Positions 1 through 8,402 of a stretch of DNA of 64,000 nt are shown one piece after another. The notes under the pieces are model-generated. The model worked only from the letters and a program-made list of their open reading frames with translations, searched no databases and was not told the origin of the DNA. The translations under genes were made by a program, and so were the position numbers. How positions within the stretch are numbered: position 1 is the first letter of the stretch; the number at the start of each line of letters is the position of its first letter. The DNA is from Saccharomycodes ludwigii (Eukaryota; Ascomycota; Saccharomycetes; Saccharomycodales; Saccharomycodaceae). The stretch covers positions 2,438,001 through 2,502,000 of the forward strand of contig NC_060200.1 of the NCBI RefSeq assembly GCF_020623625.1. The letters are read 5' to 3'.

Positions 1-57
1 TCATTCCTTCTTTTTCTTTGCTCGTCTTATGCAATAAATACGAAAATAACGAGGAAA

Positions 58-2340
58 ATGAATGAAATAAATGACCAACAGATGGAAAACGTAGATAAAT
101 TAAAACAAAAAACTTATGAAGTTGAATTTCGATACACGCCGCCTTCAAAACAATCAAGACGGAAAAATACTTCTGATGTGTTAACGAATAATGAGTTTTC
201 CCCAGTTAAACAAACTGAACCATTTAAAAATATTGCAGCTCTTAGAGAAGAAGGAGAAAAGCAACAACAAAAGTCTAATCATGTTTCACTTGGCACTGAA
301 AATGTTGAAATTTTTTTACAACCAAACTTAATGGATACGTCAAAAAAAAGTGTATATACTGACGACTTCAACAAAGAATATCATACAGAACAAAAGGAGG
401 AATCTGTTATCATACAAAATGAAGGGAGGGAAATTGAAGAGGGAAAAGACGAAAATGAAGAAAAGAAAGTGGTAGAAGAAGGAGAAGAAGGAAAGGAAGT
501 AGAAGAAGAAGGAGAAAGACAAAAGGAATCCACAAATAACCAAACAGATGGCAATAGTAATATCAGTACAAAACACAATGAAGAACAAAATGGAACAAGA
601 ACAAAGCAAACGCAGCAACAAGAACCGGTGACAGAAGAGCCACCAAAAAAATTGCACTCAAAAATTGAAAAGAATGACGATGGACAAAAAGAAAACTCTA
701 CTGAAGAAGAACAAGAAATTCAAGAAAACTACAATAACCAAACAAAAGAAGATATTCAAGAGGAGAAAATATACCACGATCATGAAACAAAAGAGGTGCA
801 TCGAGAGCAAAAAAATGATGAAGAAGAAGAAGAAGAAGAAGAAGAAGAAGAAGAAGAAGAAGAAGGGGAAACTAGATGTGTATGTGGAGAATTTGATCCA
901 CCAGATGATTCAGGATTATACATTCAGTGTGACAATTGTTCTTGTTGGCAGCATGGTGTTTGTGTTGGATTCACTAATGAAAGTGAAGTACCAGAGAAGT
1001 ACTGGTGTGAAGTTTGCAAACCTGAATTTCATAGCCTATTTATTAACGCACGGGGGTTGACTCAAAGCCACTATAGTTCAGATACACCTTCCCCTGATTC
1101 TGCTTCTTTTCATCAAAGGAAAAAAAACAGGAACAACAATTCTTCTGAAGAACTTTCTTCTTCTTCTAAAAGACTTACAGAAAAAGCTTCGACTAAAATT
1201 TCTGTTTCCAATGGGTCTCACGCATCAAATGAATATTCAAAAAAGCTCAATGTAAGTTCTGAGGAAACAGATACTGCAAGCGTGGAAGCAGATACTAAAC
1301 AGAGTATCAATGCTAATGCTTCCATCCCCACTAATCTTGATGCTGTTCATGAGTCTGAAACCGATGCTTATAATAAAAGAAAACTTGAACCTTTTGGTGA
1401 AACTAAAAATGTTTCTATGGAGGATGAACATGAAAATGATGATACAGATTCTCAACTTAAAATGGAAGATGATTATAGTGGCGCGAAGGGTTCTAGAAAA
1501 AGAAAGAAAAGGAAAACACAGACTTTTACCGGTAATGATTCAAAAAAGGCTACATCTATTAAAAGAATAAAATCTCCTCGTGTTAAAAACTCCGTTAGAA
1601 CGAGAGCCACTTCATATGCAAGGGGAGAAATACAATATCAAATCATGTTGGAACAAGCTATTAGGGAAAGTAAAAAAGAGGTTGATGAAAATGGTGAGGA
1701 AACATTGGATGAAGAAGACGTTGTTGATGATGAGAGAGAAGACGAGGAGGAAGAGGAGGAAGAGCACGCCAATCTTCAACATTTGAATGAAAACGACTGT
1801 TCTAAAGCTCCTCCAAGATACACCAAAAATTCTAATGATACTAGTAACAAAAATAAACAACCTACTGTGGACGAAAGTGACACCAAAGAATCTGATGATA
1901 ATGATGCCTCAAAATTTATTAAGCCAAAATTACGTGCAGGTAAACCTATAGGCAGAAGGAAGAAAGGTGGTAGAAGTGTTAGAAGTAACACACCGACAAA
2001 AAAGGTAGCCTCTTCCCCCGCTTCCTCCAGTAATAATAAGCAGAAAGCCAATAATATTGAACTTGGCACAGATAAGCCTATCAAACCTAGAATACCCTCG
2101 CCAAGAGTATCTTTAGCAGAAATGAGAAGAAGAGCTAATGCAATTTTAGAATTCATAAGTAGAACACAGATAGAGCTTGTAACAGATAGGTCGCAAAAAG
2201 ATGACCTATTGAAATTCGTCGAGAGCTCTGCATTCATTGAAAGGGTAAATGGTATATTCAGTAATTATGATTCAGCTCTATCAGATATGGATTCATTAAC
2301 AAGCAAATTGTTACATTGGGAAGAAAAATACTCGAATTGA
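58..2340 (+). CDS. CTI6: Cti6-like PHD-finger subunit of the Rpd3L histone deacetylase complex
   Basis: The 760-residue protein has one PHD zinc finger at about residues 273-325, with Cys pairs in CVCG and CDNC, then WQH and a final CEVC. This matches Cti6, which reads H3K4 methylation for Rpd3L in the nucleus. The rest is low complexity: an acidic Lys/Glu-rich N-terminal half, a run of about 17 Glu just before the finger encoded by GAA repeats, a basic Ser/Arg-rich middle, and a second acidic stretch. The C-terminal 70 residues look folded. It is longer than S. cerevisiae Cti6 (about 500 residues, from memory), mostly through acidic expansions. VPS45 follows convergently. Only 57 bp of promoter are in the window. 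Identity rests on the finger plus synteny with VPS45. Confidence 0.85.
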   Translation: MNEINDQQMENVDKLKQKTYEVEFRYTPPSKQSRRKNTSDVLTNNEFSPVKQTEPFKNIAALREEGEKQQQKSNHVSLGTENVEIFLQPNLMDTSKKSVYTDDFNKEYHTEQKEESVIIQNEGREIEEGKDENEEKKVVEEGEEGKEVEEEGERQKESTNNQTDGNSNISTKHNEEQNGTRTKQTQQQEPVTEEPPKKLHSKIEKNDDGQKENSTEEEQEIQENYNNQTKEDIQEEKIYHDHETKEVHREQKNDEEEEEEEEEEEEEEEGETRCVCGEFDPPDDSGLYIQCDNCSCWQHGVCVGFTNESEVPEKYWCEVCKPEFHSLFINARGLTQSHYSSDTPSPDSASFHQRKKNRNNNSSEELSSSSKRLTEKASTKISVSNGSHASNEYSKKLNVSSEETDTASVEADTKQSINANASIPTNLDAVHESETDAYNKRKLEPFGETKNVSMEDEHENDDTDSQLKMEDDYSGAKGSRKRKKRKTQTFTGNDSKKATSIKRIKSPRVKNSVRTRATSYARGEIQYQIMLEQAIRESKKEVDENGEETLDEEDVVDDEREDEEEEEEEHANLQHLNENDCSKAPPRYTKNSNDTSNKNKQPTVDESDTKESDDNDASKFIKPKLRAGKPIGRRKKGGRSVRSNTPTKKVASSPASSSNNKQKANNIELGTDKPIKPRIPSPRVSLAEMRRRANAILEFISRTQIELVTDRSQKDDLLKFVESSAFIERVNGIFSNYDSALSDMDSLTSKLLHWEEKYSN
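818..868 (+). repeat. GAA trinucleotide repeat (poly-Glu) in CTI6
   Basis: An almost uninterrupted run of GAA codons, about 17 units, encodes a Glu tract directly before the PHD finger. Uniform codon use suggests recent slippage and likely length polymorphism. Confidence 0.9.
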
Positions 2341-2482
2341 GGTTTATAATACTACATAAAATAAGGGGTTTTTTTTAAAAAAAAAAAAAAAAAAAGTAAA
2401 ATAAAATAAATAAACAGTATATAAAGAGTAAATGATAAAACAAACGAGCTAATTAAAAATTCTCTCCCTCCATTCTTCCATC

Positions 2483-4264
2483 TTATAACAAATCAGTTAG
2501 CTGAGTGCTAGGGTTATTGGGACTTAACATGTGTTTACACTCCTTTATAAAGCTTTTCGTATTATGTATTATCGTACCGCCCAAAATGACCCTCATATTT
2601 GCATTTTTTGCACTATTGTTAAATTCATGAATAATTCTAGCTTCTTCCAAAGTAACACCCCCAACTATAAAGATAACGATATCTTGAGGCAAAATATTAG
2701 TGGAAGAACTGCTGGGATTTCCCCCTACTTTTGAAAATTTAGAGGGATCTAATGGTTTGTTTTGAGAAAGTTCTACTAAAATATTTAATAGTTCTGGATC
2801 GTGTTGCATGTAAACATTATCTGCCTGTTTTGTATGTAATGTATGGTTGAACTTTTTAGCCAAACCAGAAAGTAAATCATCATTTTTATTAGACTCGCCA
2901 CCAAGGGTGCCGCCGCTGTTATTTTTTTTAAAGTATTTAATAAATCTGTATATGAAATTTATATCATCTGGAGGCAATATACCACTCAATGAATTGGTAA
3001 CATCTTGTATCTTATCTTCAAATCTTAAACAATAAATCAGCGCCAATTTTAATTTATAAAAATTGGCAATCTGCGGGTCTTTAAACAAGCCTAAAATTGT
3101 TTGGTAATCTTCATTTTCATCAGAATGAACAGAAACATTTTGTTCTAGTTCACTGATTGACCATATTTGGTTTTTTTTTAATTGGGTATCCAATTCTCCT
3201 ACAATAGTCATATGCTTTGCCACATTGGATGATAGTTTTTTAAATTCAGGGAATTTAGCTATAAACTCCTTGATATCGTTGATCGTTTGTATGTTTTTGT
3301 TGCTTTTCGTTTTTTCCTTATAATCTGTTAAATAGTTCTTAACTTTATCACCCAAATCCCCAAAATTCAGATACATACTTTCTTTGAAAAATAAATCTTG
3401 TTTACTACTCAAAACAACTTTGCTCAGCTCTTTATCGCTTAAGTCGGCCACTTTATCAGCTAAATTAACAACATTTCTTCTGATCCCAATATATTCATGA
3501 ATCATGGATTGATAAGTCCAAGGTTGTAATAACGGAGTTAATGGATCAATAGATCTGTCCAATATTAATAAAATAGGGGCAGAATCCTGAGTTGGGAAAT
3601 CAAACAATTTCTTATCATACTTATTAATCTCCGAACTGACGTTTTGGGCCAATTTTAATATTCTGTTGTTGTTGCTAGTATTTTGATAATATACAATTGG
3701 TTTGATCTTCAATGATAACAGCAAAGATATGAGACTATTTGTGACGTCTTGCAAAATATTGAAATTCCAAACATTATTTTCGGTAAACATCTTTTCACTT
3801 GAAATATCCAAAGAAAACAAGTCTGCATTTACAATCAAATAATCTTGAAAAAGTTCTTGAACAAGAGTGACAACTTCTAAATCATCACTAGATGCTAATC
3901 TTTCCAATTGTTGTTTGCTAACAGTGTTGTTGAAAAAAAGTTGATATTCCCCATATTTTGGATTATGTAGTTCTTCACATAAATAATCTACAGTTCCTTC
4001 TGTTGGTTTAACGTAGCATAAACATCTCAATTGTCTCATAAAATCTCTGTTCGTTTGATTTTCCAACTTATCCACTAGATATATTTGATTTTCTAACAAA
4101 GTTGATTGTGTAGTACACATCGATATAGTTTCCACTGTGTCTTCATCAAGTAACAAAACTTTTATATGAGGTTGATTGTTACTTATAGCGTGATCCGATA
4201 TTTTCTTTGAGTCGGTATTTACAATTTTATTGACGTAATAATCTGCAACTTGAAATAAATCCAT
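2483..4264 (-). CDS. VPS45: Vps45, Sec1/Munc18 protein for Golgi-to-endosome SNARE fusion
   Basis: This 593-residue protein is close to the usual length of Vps45 (about 577) and has the Sec1/Munc18 layout throughout. The N-terminal domain begins MDLFQVADYYVNKI and is followed by LLLDEDTVETIS. The domain-3 hallmark LILDRSIDPLTPLLQPWTYQ is followed by MIHEYIGI. The C-terminal domain contains FIVGGVTLEEARII and ends in a conserved GGT segment. It binds the syntaxin Tlg2 and regulates SNARE assembly at the trans-Golgi/endosome. A short low-complexity Ser/Asn insertion lies near residue 530. It is convergent with CTI6. The promoter region holds a CCGGGTAA (Reb1-type) site at 4507-4514, about 240 bp upstream. 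Confidence 0.95.
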   Translation of the reverse strand: MDLFQVADYYVNKIVNTDSKKISDHAISNNQPHIKVLLLDEDTVETISMCTTQSTLLENQIYLVDKLENQTNRDFMRQLRCLCYVKPTEGTVDYLCEELHNPKYGEYQLFFNNTVSKQQLERLASSDDLEVVTLVQELFQDYLIVNADLFSLDISSEKMFTENNVWNFNILQDVTNSLISLLLSLKIKPIVYYQNTSNNNRILKLAQNVSSEINKYDKKLFDFPTQDSAPILLILDRSIDPLTPLLQPWTYQSMIHEYIGIRRNVVNLADKVADLSDKELSKVVLSSKQDLFFKESMYLNFGDLGDKVKNYLTDYKEKTKSNKNIQTINDIKEFIAKFPEFKKLSSNVAKHMTIVGELDTQLKKNQIWSISELEQNVSVHSDENEDYQTILGLFKDPQIANFYKLKLALIYCLRFEDKIQDVTNSLSGILPPDDINFIYRFIKYFKKNNSGGTLGGESNKNDDLLSGLAKKFNHTLHTKQADNVYMQHDPELLNILVELSQNKPLDPSKFSKVGGNPSSSSTNILPQDIVIFIVGGVTLEEARIIHEFNNSAKNANMRVILGGTIIHNTKSFIKECKHMLSPNNPSTQLTDLL

Positions 4265-4506
4265 CTCGCGAAATATTTATCCTTTTGTTCTCTTAGGATA
4301 GGTGTAATGTATTTGGGAACAGAACAAATGGTTTGTGTGTTATAGTAACAATAGCGATAAATACTGACTGTCTAGATAATCTGTTGATGTCCAAGAAGAT
4401 GCGAGTTAGACACACAACATTATTTTCTTGGGTTTCCTTAATTGTAAAACAAACAGACAAACAATTAAAAAAAAAAAAAAAAAAAAAAAAATATTGATAA
4501 GTATAG

Positions 4507-4514
4507 CCGGGTAA
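4507..4514 (+). promoter_or_regulatory. Reb1-type site CCGGGTAA upstream of VPS45
   Basis: An exact match to the Reb1 consensus (CCGGGTAA) sits about 240 bp upstream of the VPS45 start codon, where Reb1 normally clears nucleosomes. Function is inferred from the motif alone. Confidence 0.5.
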
Positions 4515-5001
4515 TTATCTAGGCAAAAAAGACGAAGAAAAAGTTATTCATGGAGAATAATGCTGTAAATTAACAACAAGCCTAGCAATCTAAAGGAGTT
4601 TCCTATTTAATACATACAAAGCTATTATCAATTATATATGATGTTTTCTTCCATATTCTTGGCTTAAGTTACGTGCTTTAAAGATATGCTTATAATCAAG
4701 TTGGGTTTATTATTATGTTTTGTTTTGTTTACTACTTATTACAAAATATAATATATTATCTTTGTTACTGCAAAGACATTTTTCAATTCGAAAAACAAAC
4801 ATATTTGCTTTGAATTTTTTTTTTTAAAAAAAAAAAACCACAATTCTAGTTAGTATTAGAAGATCATCATACAAGATTATCATTAACTAGTATTTTTGTT
4901 CCCTTCACTTTAAATAATCTGAAACAATTTTTGATATTGTTACTGATTAAAGGATAACAGTGTAAAAAATATCATGTATTATTTCGCTGACATTTCAGAA
5001 G

Positions 5002-5027
5002 TTTCCCGATGGGGACACCAATGCCAG
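5002..5027 (+). promoter_or_regulatory. Candidate alpha-specific P'Q element (Mcm1/alpha1 site)
   Basis: The segment starts TTTCC and ends CCAATGCCAG, with 11 bases between. That is the same half-site spacing as the S. cerevisiae P'Q consensus as I recall it (TTTCC, 11 bases, TCAATGACAG). It lies about 700 bp upstream of the pheromone ATG, farther than usual. A weaker look-alike, TTTCC then TCAATTCTCAG, lies at 5086-5118. Cell-type control by Mcm1/alpha1 is inferred. Confidence 0.45.
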
Positions 5028-5730
5028 AGTAAACAAAACAAAAGAAAAAAAAAAAAAAAAAAAGTTTTTAATGTCTTTATGAACTTTTCCTGAGAAATAA
5101 AGCATCAATTCTCAGTTAACTATCCAAAAGGTCATTGTATAAATATATATTACTATAGAACAAATTACAAGTGTATATTAAGTTTATTAAATAAGATTTT
5201 ATTAACATTTGTCACAAGCAATTGAATCAAATAAAAATTCTGAAACAGAATCCATTTATTTACTAGAAAACATACTTATAAATAAGATATAATAAACCAC
5301 AAAATAAAACTAGCTTACCTCAAACGAATCCGATTGAATTTAAAACAGAATTTTTAAATAGAAACTTAGCTTTTTTCTTTCTATTACTACGTTTAGTATT
5401 AGATAAATAGTTATAAATATCATGATAGATATAAAAAACGAGTTGGTTAGCACCTGGAAATAGAGCTGAATATGAAAAAAAAAAAGGTATATAAGAGACA
5501 TAAATTTAATTTAAACTTGATATATTCATATCTATTTTTTATTTATTATTATTATTATTTTTTTTTTTTTTTTTGATTACTTATGGAAATAATAATAATA
5601 TATATATATATACCATTCATACAGGAAAAAGTTCAACCTAAGTACAAAAACCGAAAGATAGGAAAAGAAAATAAACAAAAAAAAAAATCAAAAGGAAACC
5701 CAAGATAATTATCACTACTAAAAATATAAA

Positions 5731-6189
5731 ATGAGATTCTGTACCTTTTTATCTGCTACCTTATACGCTGTTTCATCCATTGCTTTTGCCGCTCCAATCA
5801 ATGAAACTGGTACCAAAGATACAGATCTGATGATCCCACAAGAAGCTGTCCTGGGTATTTTGGATTTATCCGAGGATAAAGATATTGGATTGGTTCCAAT
5901 TTCCAATGGTACTTTTAGCGGTATCTTATTTGTGAACACTACTATTGCTGAAATTGCTAGTAAAGAAACCAGTTCTGTAACTAGAAAAAGAAGTGCTATA
6001 GCCGATGCTTGGCAATGGTTAACTTTCCAATGGGGAGAACCAATGTACAAGAAGAGAGATGCTGAAGCTGAAGCTTGGCAATGGTTAAGTTTCCAGTGGG
6101 GGGAGCCAATGTACAAGAAGAGAGAAGCTGAAGCTGAAGCTGATGCTTGGCAATGGTTGACTTTCCAATGGGGGGAACCAATGTATTAA
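5731..6189 (+). CDS. MF(ALPHA): Alpha-type mating pheromone precursor with three peptide copies
   Basis: This 152-residue secreted precursor has a signal peptide (residues 1-20, ending SSIAFA|AP) and a pro-region with three N-glycosylation sequons (N24, N59, N69). Three 13-residue repeats follow, at 94-106, 116-128 and 140-152: WQWLTFQWGEPMY, WQWLSFQWGEPMY and WQWLTFQWGEPMY. Each follows a Kex2 site (KR or KKR) and a spacer of X-Ala dipeptides (SAIADA, DAEAEA, EAEAEADA) suited to Ste13 trimming. The C-terminal peptide needs no further processing. The frame of W-x-W-L and G-E-P-M-Y is the alpha-factor pattern, but the centre (FQW instead of the LKP of S. cerevisiae) is divergent. It lies next to UIP4, as MF(ALPHA)1 does in S. 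cerevisiae. Expected to be expressed only in alpha cells. Confidence 0.97.
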   Translation: MRFCTFLSATLYAVSSIAFAAPINETGTKDTDLMIPQEAVLGILDLSEDKDIGLVPISNGTFSGILFVNTTIAEIASKETSSVTRKRSAIADAWQWLTFQWGEPMYKKRDAEAEAWQWLSFQWGEPMYKKREAEAEADAWQWLTFQWGEPMY

Positions 6190-6551
6190 TTGAAATGATG
6201 TCTATTAATATGATCTTCTACTTAGCTATATTTTTTATTATTATTATTATTATTTCTGCTCAGCTATTGAAAAAAAGGCGTAATTTCAATTTTCAATTTT
6301 TAAGTTTTTGTACTTTTCAAAAAAAAAAAAAAAAAAAAAAAAAACAAATTAAAAAAATACCGCCTTTTTAAGATCATCTTCTTCCCTCCCTTTTATAATT
6401 ATTATTTTAGCTGAGCTTGCCAAAAAAAAAAAAAAAGGAATAAATAATTAAATAAATTAGTATATTTTCAAAAAAATTATTATTTACCTTATATGCTTTT
6501 CCCTCCATCTTCTTCTTCTTTCTATTTTTTTTTTAATATTTCTAATTCATC
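6190..6551. other. Convergent 3' intergenic region, pheromone gene to UIP4
   Basis: The region is AT-rich with A-runs at about 6320-6344 and 6421-6436, as expected for two facing 3' untranslated regions. Nothing else was seen. Confidence 0.7.
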
Positions 6552-7682
6552 TTAACCAGAGCCAGTGTTTGTATTATTACTTCTAGAGGAACTAAATAAG
6601 CATGCAAACAGTTTTTTAAAAAAAAGAATTAACCTTTCCCAAAAACTGGGAGTTCTTGAGAGATTGGTATCATTATTGTTATTGGTAGTAGTATGACTGT
6701 TACTGGTAGTAGTATGACTGTTACTGTTAGCAATACATTCATTATTACTATTACTTGAAATAACATCAGAAATAGTATTCTCACTTTGGTATCTGTTTCT
6801 AATACTACCCATTGTAGAAGTCAATGGGGTTGTTTCATTGGGCGAATTAGTTACGCTTTGATCTAAATCATTTGTAGTTGTATTCTGATCTATTAATTTT
6901 TTATCTGAGGTAGTGTTATCGTACTTGATGTTATTAGTTGTTGTATCACTTGACAAAGCTTTGAAAGGTGGATCCAAACATTCACTCTTTTGGTTTTCTT
7001 TCTGAGCAAGACTATCTTTACTCCCAGTATTTCTGTCGCTTGAACCTGGATACTTGTCTTCAAAATTAAATCTACTGGATTTATTAGTAGTTTTACCATC
7101 GTCTTCGCTAACGTCAACATTTTCATTAGATTCGCTACTATTTTTTATATCAAATTTGGGGGTAGAGCATGGTGTTTTACTACATATATCTTCATCGTTA
7201 CCAACTACATCTTTACCATATTCAGTATCGCTTATATTAAATTTAGGAGTAGAACATGGTGTTTTACTATTTACATTTTCCTCGTTATCAGCTACGTTAT
7301 GTGTTATACTTTTAGGTGTATTCAAAATATTGTCGCTATCACTGGCACCATGAATATTGATATATAAGACATTGTTTGTATTGCCATGTTCATCGTTTTC
7401 ACATGGAAAATTATCATCGGTAAACCATTCACCAGTGTCCTCGTTGATAAATTTAAAATTGATTTTAAGCTTTGATGATGTTTTATGGGGTTCAGTAACA
7501 TTAACATTAGAAGAACTTAACGTTTTGATATTTTTTAGTACATATTCCCATTGATTGTACTTAACATTATGAGTCATTTTCTTAATTACCCAGTTATTAA
7601 AACTTCCTGCAATACAAATGGTACCTGTTAAAGCATGTTTACAGACTATAGTGTAGGTGTCATTAGTTGCGATATTATTCAT
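6552..7682 (-). CDS. UIP4: Uip4-like nuclear envelope/ER protein with glycogen-binding-like domain
   Basis: The 376-residue protein has an N-terminal AMPK-type CBM48-like domain at about residues 1-110 (TIVCKHALTGTICIAGSFNNW, then QWEYVLKN and NNVLYINI). A long Ser/Asn/Thr-rich linker follows. Near the C-terminus, FWERLILFFKKLFACLF is a probable tail-anchor or amphipathic membrane segment. This is the architecture of Uip4, a Ulp1-interacting protein of the nuclear envelope and ER in S. cerevisiae. The linker carries two copies of SKTPCSTPKF about 30 residues apart, which look like proline-directed phosphorylation sites. The order pheromone gene, UIP4, MRN1 matches S. cerevisiae YPL187-YPL184. 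The promoter region contains a Reb1-type site and AGGGG motifs. Confidence 0.8.
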   Translation of the reverse strand: MNNIATNDTYTIVCKHALTGTICIAGSFNNWVIKKMTHNVKYNQWEYVLKNIKTLSSSNVNVTEPHKTSSKLKINFKFINEDTGEWFTDDNFPCENDEHGNTNNVLYINIHGASDSDNILNTPKSITHNVADNEENVNSKTPCSTPKFNISDTEYGKDVVGNDEDICSKTPCSTPKFDIKNSSESNENVDVSEDDGKTTNKSSRFNFEDKYPGSSDRNTGSKDSLAQKENQKSECLDPPFKALSSDTTTNNIKYDNTTSDKKLIDQNTTTNDLDQSVTNSPNETTPLTSTMGSIRNRYQSENTISDVISSNSNNECIANSNSHTTTSNSHTTTNNNNDTNLSRTPSFWERLILFFKKLFACLFSSSRSNNTNTGSG

Positions 7683-8402
7683 CTTTATGTATATATTTGA
7701 AATTTGGTGGTAGTATTGGTGTTAGTTGGATACGAACACTGTTATATCTACCTTATTTTATTTTTGCTCAGAAATAAAAAAGAAAAAAAAAAAAGAAAAT
7801 AGGAATTGAAATGCAAGTTACAAAGTTGTTGTGAAATTCAGATAAGTGGAACAAAGAAAACAACATATATTAAAAAAAGCTAAATGGAAATAAAAGTTGT
7901 TATCAATATCGCTTGTTTATTTTTAAGGGGGGCAAGTTTAATGTGTGGGTGTTTTCATTTTCAAAGCGGGGGGATACGGGGCCGGGTAAACGAGAAGGGC
8001 GGCAAATATTATTGTCCTTTTTTTTTAAGAAAAAGTCACATGATGCCAAGATAGATCAAATAAAACCCTGCAAAATAAGACCGAAGATTTCTCTCATTTT
8101 TTTTAAAAAAAACTACGATTTTTAAAACTGGTATTAAATTTATGCTCCGCTTTCTTAATGCACGGATGCATCTTGTCACCAAGGGGAAAAAAATAAAATA
8201 AAATCGACATTAATACTGCTTTAACTACTAATACAAATCTTAATTCTTTTTCTTTCTTTAAAAATTAAATTAAAAACATCAAACTAACTATCGATAAAAA
8301 AATATCATACATATATATATATGTATATATAAATACAAACAAAAAACCTTAAAAAAAAAAAAAAAAAAAAAACAATAAACACCACCATTTGCTCCTCTCC
8401 CT
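7683..8402. other. Intergenic region upstream of UIP4 and downstream of MRN1
   Basis: An unusually G-rich patch at about 7920-8000 contains runs of five to six G, AGGGG (stress-response-element-like) motifs and a Reb1-type CCGGGTAA at 7982-7989. The MRN1-proximal part is AT-rich with an A-run near 8351-8371. No RNA gene or credible ORF was seen. Confidence 0.6.
7982..7989 (+). promoter_or_regulatory. Reb1-type site in the UIP4 promoter
   Basis: An exact CCGGGTAA lies about 300 bp upstream of the UIP4 start codon, within the G-rich patch. Assignment is by motif only. Confidence 0.45.

Larger units (their letters stand above)
4265..5730. other. 1.47-kb intergenic region between VPS45 and the alpha-pheromone gene
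   Basis: This is a shared divergent promoter region, very AT-rich, with A-runs near 4469-4490 and 5046-5063 and a T-run near 5560-5574. No credible reading frame or structured RNA was seen. It contains the Reb1-type site of VPS45 and the candidate alpha-specific element listed separately. Confidence 0.7.

Noticed and set aside
340-657. Long ORFs antisense to acidic, Asn-rich or Gln-rich regions (here under CTI6; likewise under MRN1, SPC105, NUP145 and NAB3)
   Set aside because: They are shadows of repetitive codons on the coding strand and encode Phe/Leu/Val-rich nonsense.
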